DNA of 27,171 nucleotides from JAFLCA01 sp041907145 (GTDB taxonomy: Bacteria; Bdellovibrionota_C; UBA2361; JAFLCA01): contig JAYRHW010000103.1 of NCBI GenBank assembly GCA_041907145.1, positions 1 through 27,171 on the forward strand. The letters run 5' to 3'. The stretch's first letter is position 1. The number at the start of each line of letters is the position of its first letter. Of this stretch, positions 23,432 to 27,171 are shown in pieces. The position numbers and the translations under genes were made by a program. Below the pieces are notes generated by a model. The model ran no database searches. It saw only the letters and a program-made list of their open reading frames with translations, and was not told where the DNA came from.

Positions 23432-24907
23432 ATGACAGTCGACTTAAACTCATTGCTTGGCCAAATCGGCAAAGACAAGGGCATCAACAAAGCAATTCTT
23501 ATTGAAGCTATCGAATCCGCGATGCTTTCAGCGGCGCGCAAGCACTTCGGGCATAACCTCAATCTCGAAACCAAGTTTAACGAGGATAGCGGTGAAATCG
23601 AAGTCATCCAGTTCAAGACCGTCGTTGAGCGAGTCGAGGATGATGCGACTGAAATCAGCTTGTCCGAGGCCCGCAAGGAGTTCGACTCGGAGGCTATGGT
23701 AGGCGACGAGCTCGGCAAAAAGCTCAATACGGAAGCTCTTGGCCGTATCGCCGCGCAAACTGCTAAGCAGGTCATTATCCAAAAGGTTCGTGACGCCGAA
23801 CGCGGGGTCATTTACGAGGAGTATAAGAACAGCAAGGGTGAACTGATCAACGGCATAGTGCAGCGCTATGACCGCGGCAACCTCATAGTGAACTTGGGGC
23901 GCACTGAAGCTGTGCTGCCGAAGCGCGAGCAGATTTCCCGTGAGCGTTATCGCCAAGGCGATCGCCTTCGCAGTATGATTCTCGATATCGATCGTTCGGC
24001 GCGCGGACCGCAGATCATCCTTACCCGCAGCCACCCCGACTTCCTCAAGAAGCTTTTCGAGCTTGAGGTTCCGGAGATAGCGGAACGCATCATCGAGATT
24101 AAAGGTGTTGCTCGCGAGCCTGGGGAGCGCGCCAAGATTGCGGTGTATTCGAGTGACCCGAGTGTTGATCCCGTCGGCGCATGCGTCGGTATCAAGGGCT
24201 CCCGCGTGCAGGCCGTCGTGCAGGAGTTGCGCGGAGAGCGTATCGATATTATCACCTGGACGCCTGACGAGCCGTCATTCGTGGCCCGAGCCTTGTCGCC
24301 GGCTGAGGTGTCGCGCGTGGTGTTGGATGAGGACAATCATTCCATGGAAGTCATTGTTGCCGATGATCAACTATCACTGGCAATCGGCCGACGCGGTCAA
24401 AACGTTAAGTTGGCCAGCAAGCTGACCGGTTGGAAAATTGATGTACGCAGCGTCTCGGTGGCCGAGGAAGAGTCCCGCCGTGCTCGCGCCTCGATCGAAG
24501 CGATTCCAGGCATTGCGTTTACGACGGCTGAATTGTTGTTCCAAGAGGGCTACCGCAGTGCTCGAGAAGTGGCGGACGCGACGGTCGATGAGTTGTCGAC
24601 GATCGAGTCTCTCACCCCCGAAGTCGCCTCGGAGCTCATCAAGAATGCTCGTGAGCATTCTGCCAAGCTCGAAAGTGAAGGGGTACTCGAACAGACTGAT
24701 GGGGCCGCTGCGGTTAGCGATTTGCACAAGTTAGTACTGCCGGCTGAGCTGAAGGACAGGTTGATTTTGGGTGGATATCACACCATTCAGAGCCTTGTGG
24801 TGGCGGAGCCGGATCAGTTGCTGACGGTCGAGGGTGTGGGTGAGCCGGAGTTGGCGGCAATCCGCGACGCGACCGACAACTTCTTGCGTGCGACCCCTCC
24901 ACGGTAA
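23432..24907 (+). CDS. nusA: Transcription termination/antitermination factor NusA
   Basis: A full-length protein of 491 residues. Domains in order are the RNA polymerase-binding N-terminal domain (about 1-125), S1 (about 133-200), KH1 with GIKGSR (253-258), KH2 with GRRGQN (319-324), and two C-terminal acidic-repeat helix-hairpin domains (about 350-405 and 430-490). NusA binds elongating RNA polymerase and nascent RNA and controls pausing, termination and antitermination. The two C-terminal repeats are the arrangement seen in proteobacterial NusA. It lies 25 bp after rimP, with a weak GAGA ribosome binding site. Confidence 0.97.
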   Translation: MTVDLNSLLGQIGKDKGINKAILIEAIESAMLSAARKHFGHNLNLETKFNEDSGEIEVIQFKTVVERVEDDATEISLSEARKEFDSEAMVGDELGKKLNTEALGRIAAQTAKQVIIQKVRDAERGVIYEEYKNSKGELINGIVQRYDRGNLIVNLGRTEAVLPKREQISRERYRQGDRLRSMILDIDRSARGPQIILTRSHPDFLKKLFELEVPEIAERIIEIKGVAREPGERAKIAVYSSDPSVDPVGACVGIKGSRVQAVVQELRGERIDIITWTPDEPSFVARALSPAEVSRVVLDEDNHSMEVIVADDQLSLAIGRRGQNVKLASKLTGWKIDVRSVSVAEEESRRARASIEAIPGIAFTTAELLFQEGYRSAREVADATVDELSTIESLTPEVASELIKNAREHSAKLESEGVLEQTDGAAAVSDLHKLVLPAELKDRLILGGYHTIQSLVVAEPDQLLTVEGVGEPELAAIRDATDNFLRATPPR

Positions 24908-24923
24908 GAACTGAGGAGCGTCG

Positions 24924-25268
24924 GTGGAACGGCGGTCGAGACAGCGTCGCTGTGTTATCTGCCGCCGTTCGGGTGAGAAGTGGGAGTTGTTGCGATTCAT
25001 TGCCCAGGGAGATTCCCTGATGTGGGATGAGTTTCAGCACAGCGCGGGTCGAGGAGCGTACGTGCACCGATCCCTGGCATGCTGGAGCAGGATGTCGCAG
25101 ACGGGTCCATTCGAGCATGCGCTTCGACTGGGACGCTCGGTTCTCACCGCGGATTCGGTGCGAGCGGCGCAGCAGGCAGCACGCGCCAGGGTTCCGGACG
25201 TTGAGGGGAACGAGCAGATCGGGGCGAAGGGTGTTTCGCGAGCGGGAGCCCGGAAGGTTAGATTATAA
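24924..25268 (+). CDS. ylxR: YlxR-family RNA-binding protein (DUF448)
   Basis: A small basic protein (114 residues) with the YlxR signatures RRCVICRR near the N-terminus and GRGAYVHRSLACW at about 43-55, which are conserved in the family's RNA-binding fold. The C-terminal 30 residues are basic and less conserved. In Bacillus, YlxR (RnpM) modulates RNase P; in other bacteria the role is less clear. The start is GTG at 24924, supported by GAGGAG a few bases upstream. It fits between nusA and infB with gaps of 16 and 15 bp. Confidence 0.92.
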   Translation: MERRSRQRRCVICRRSGEKWELLRFIAQGDSLMWDEFQHSAGRGAYVHRSLACWSRMSQTGPFEHALRLGRSVLTADSVRAAQQAARARVPDVEGNEQIGAKGVSRAGARKVRL

Positions 25269-25283
25269 GCAGGTGAGTCTTCT

Positions 25284-27171
25284 ATGTCGAAAATGAGAAT
25301 ATACGAACTGGCGCGCGAGCTGGGAGTCGATAACAAAGTCGTTATCGATAAAGCGATTGAGCTAAACATGAGTGGCAAGGCGTCACACTCGAATTCGCTC
25401 GACGCAGATGAAGCTGATCAAATTCGGCGCGCGTTGATTCGCCAAGCAATGGGCGCCGCGCCTGAGCGCGAGACTGTGACCACGCGTGTCGACAAGGCTT
25501 CCGGTGTTACCGAGGCTATAGTCGAGAAGCGAAAAGGCAATGTTATTCGCCGCCGCAAGCAGACCCCAGAGGAGCTGGCCGCCGAACAGGCGGCTACCGC
25601 ACAGGCTCCAGCGGAGACCGTATCTCTGGTCGTAGAGCCCCAGGAGGTTGAGGCCAGCCCGAACGAGGGTCGCCCCCAGAACAAATTTGCCGAAGCTGAC
25701 GCTCTTTTTAAGGAAGCCGCGGCCAAATCAAAAGTCGACGAATCTGATCCTAGCGAAGGTTCGAGCGAGTCAACGGTCGAGCAGGAGCCAGCAGAGACTC
25801 CCGTGGCTGCAGCTCAGACTCCCGAGGCTGCAGGGCCCGCTATCCCTGAGGATACCAAGAAGGGGCCGGGCCCACGTGTGCTTGGTAAGATCGAATTACC
25901 GCAAAAGCGGGCACCAAAGGCTGAGACTACTCGTGGATCGGCGGCTGTGGCCGTTGATTTTAACGCTGCCCCCGTCGAGGAAGGCGAGGAAGAAGGCGAG
26001 GGCGGTAATCGGCGTGGTGCTGCCGCTAAGCGCAAGAGCCGAAAGCGCGAATTTAGCCGCGGTGACCTCCTGGATTATGAGGGACGAGACGTTCGTAGAC
26101 TTGGCCGTGCCAAGGGAAAAGGCAAGGACGCGGTAGAGGAAAGGAAGCCCGCGCTTGAAGCGGCGGCCACGAAGCAATCTAAACGAGTCGTTAAGATAAG
26201 TGAGGCGGTGAGTGTCGGCGAGTTGGCTCGGCAGATGAGCCTCAAGGCTTCGGAGGTTATTCAGAAGCTGATTGAACTCGGCGTCATGGCCACCATCAAT
26301 CAAATGATTGATCAGGACACGGCGACAATCGTTGCCGAGGAGTTCGGCTACCAAGTCGAGTCTACTACCTTTAATGAGGGTGAAATTACGGGCGTCGGTG
26401 TCGAGACCGATAGCCCCGAGTCGTTAAAGCCTCGCCCACCGGTGGTCACCATCATGGGGCATGTCGACCATGGTAAGACATCCCTTTTGGACACGATTCG
26501 CAAGACATCCGTCGCTGCTAAGGAGCACGGCGGTATAACTCAGCATATCGGAGCTTATCGCGTGCTACTTGGAGACGGGCGATCGATCTGCTTTCTGGAT
26601 ACCCCAGGTCACGCGGCCTTTACGGCCATGCGTGCGCGTGGAGCCCAGGTCACCGATATCGTGGTCTTGGTCGTGGCCGCGGATGACGCGGGGAACCATA
26701 CGCAGGTCGCGAGCAAGGTCGCCATCGATCGCACGGCGCCGGCGGTCGCGGTGACACAGCCGGCCGACGGTGCGGTCCTCGGCACGACCTCGGCGAGTGT
26801 CGCCGGCACCGTCGCTGATCCGCACGTGCGCGGAGTCACTGTGAACGGCGTCAAGGCTGTGGTGTCCGGCACGGCTTTTCTCGCTTCGGCCGTGCCGCTG
26901 TCCGAGGGCTCCAACGTTCTCGTCGTACGCGCCGAGGACCAGGCCGGCAACTCGACCGAAATGCGGCGAACGGTGGAGATGGATGCAACGCCTCCCGCCG
27001 TGTCGATCAACGACCCCGCGGCCGGGACCATCACAGCGACGAGCACGATCGACGTGCATGGGAGCGCCAAAGACGCGCATCTGGAGCGAGTCGAGGTCAA
27101 CGGCCTGGCGGCGACCCTGCAGGGAGAGGCCTGGTCGGTCAGCGTGCCCTTGAAAGAGGGCTCGAACACCA
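25284..27171 (+). CDS. infB: Translation initiation factor IF-2, N-terminal part, joined in frame to Ig-like repeats
   Basis: The IF-2 part starts at ATG 25284 with AGGTGAG upstream. It has an IF2-N domain (about 1-55), a long charged Ala/Glu/Lys-rich linker, a second IF2-N-like unit (about 305-355) and the start of the G domain with GHVDHGKT (392-399) and DTPGH (439-443). IF-2 brings initiator tRNA to the 30S subunit and drives subunit joining. After VVAADD (463-468) normal IF-2 should read on into GVMPQT and later NKxD. Instead the frame continues as Ig-like repeats to the window end without a stop. G4, G5 and domains II-IV are missing, so this reading could not be a working IF-2. The gene's true 3' part is probably elsewhere, and the join is probably an assembly error. 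Confidence 0.85.
   Translation, partial: MSKMRIYELARELGVDNKVVIDKAIELNMSGKASHSNSLDADEADQIRRALIRQAMGAAPERETVTTRVDKASGVTEAIVEKRKGNVIRRRKQTPEELAAEQAATAQAPAETVSLVVEPQEVEASPNEGRPQNKFAEADALFKEAAAKSKVDESDPSEGSSESTVEQEPAETPVAAAQTPEAAGPAIPEDTKKGPGPRVLGKIELPQKRAPKAETTRGSAAVAVDFNAAPVEEGEEEGEGGNRRGAAAKRKSRKREFSRGDLLDYEGRDVRRLGRAKGKGKDAVEERKPALEAAATKQSKRVVKISEAVSVGELARQMSLKASEVIQKLIELGVMATINQMIDQDTATIVAEEFGYQVESTTFNEGEITGVGVETDSPESLKPRPPVVTIMGHVDHGKTSLLDTIRKTSVAAKEHGGITQHIGAYRVLLGDGRSICFLDTPGHAAFTAMRARGAQVTDIVVLVVAADDAGNHTQVASKVAIDRTAPAVAVTQPADGAVLGTTSASVAGTVADPHVRGVTVNGVKAVVSGTAFLASAVPLSEGSNVLVVRAEDQAGNSTEMRRTVEMDATPPAVSINDPAAGTITATSTIDVHGSAKDAHLERVEVNGLAATLQGEAWSVSVPLKEGSNT
26688..27171 (+). other. Ig-like (bacterial adhesin-type) tandem repeat segment fused to infB
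   Basis: The frame downstream of the join codes for the tail of one repeat, one complete repeat of about 85 residues starting DRTAPAVAV, and part of another starting DATPPAVSI. Shared landmarks are D-x-T-x-P-A-V at the start, VTVNG/VEVNG in the middle, PL-x-EGSN, and AED-x-AGN near the end. This is the pattern of Ig-like repeats in secreted or surface proteins. The 60-base block 26761-26820 is 75% GC, against 57% for 26521-26580 in the IF-2 part, so the DNA appears to come from a different gene, and possibly a different organism. Confidence 0.75.

Noticed and set aside
26609..27169. Long minus-strand open frame (186 codons) opposite the Ig-like region
   Set aside because: It is antisense to a clear repeat-containing frame in GC-rich DNA, where spurious frames are common, and it shows no domain.

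Overview
The window reads as chromosomal DNA of a Gram-negative bacterium, possibly an environmental or metagenome-assembled lineage. NusA carries two C-terminal acidic-repeat-like domains, as in proteobacteria, and a YlxR gene sits between nusA and infB, as in alpha- and deltaproteobacteria. Finer placement is guesswork. No rRNA, tRNA or CRISPR array was recognised.

Layout. (1) 1-1070, minus: 5' part of a VirD4/TraG-type coupling protein, cut by the window edge. (2) 1295-3253, minus: hybrid sensor histidine kinase with two PAS-like domains and a C-terminal receiver. (3) 3388-3606: a 219-bp element with perfect 12-bp terminal inverted repeats and a 7/8 matching 8-bp flanking duplication, read here as an IS66-type MITE. 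(4) 3715-12973, plus: an exopolysaccharide cluster of four glycosyltransferases, a WcaJ-like initiating phosphoglycosyltransferase, UDP-glucose dehydrogenase, UDP-glucuronate decarboxylase and a GalE-like epimerase. (5) 13046-14137, minus: a three-segment membrane protein of phage-like character, enclosed by an 11-bp perfect (about 20-bp imperfect) inverted repeat. (6) 14513-18209, plus: lepA, a PPP-type phosphatase and a fatty acid desaturase. (7) 18189-19544, minus: a membrane-anchored trypsin-like protease. (8) 19657-21057, plus: 6-phosphogluconate dehydrogenase. (9) 21105-22616, minus: a HEAT-repeat-like protein. (10) 22930 to the end, plus: rimP-nusA-ylxR-infB.

How the genes fit together. 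The polysaccharide genes form a coherent pathway. The WcaJ-like enzyme would load a hexose-1-phosphate on undecaprenyl phosphate, the GT4 enzymes would extend the chain, and Ugd plus Uxs would supply UDP-glucuronate and UDP-xylose. No Wzx, Wzy or Wza/Wzc gene is present here. The rimP-infB block is the usual ribosome-maturation, transcription-elongation and translation-initiation operon.

Main oddities. The infB frame leaves the IF2 G domain just after the VVAADD segment (about 26673-26690) and continues in frame into GC-richer DNA coding for Ig-like extracellular repeats. This is most simply an assembly chimera across a short shared sequence. The other two are the MITE-like element and the phage-like gene enclosed by inverted repeats; both are reported as candidate mobile units.
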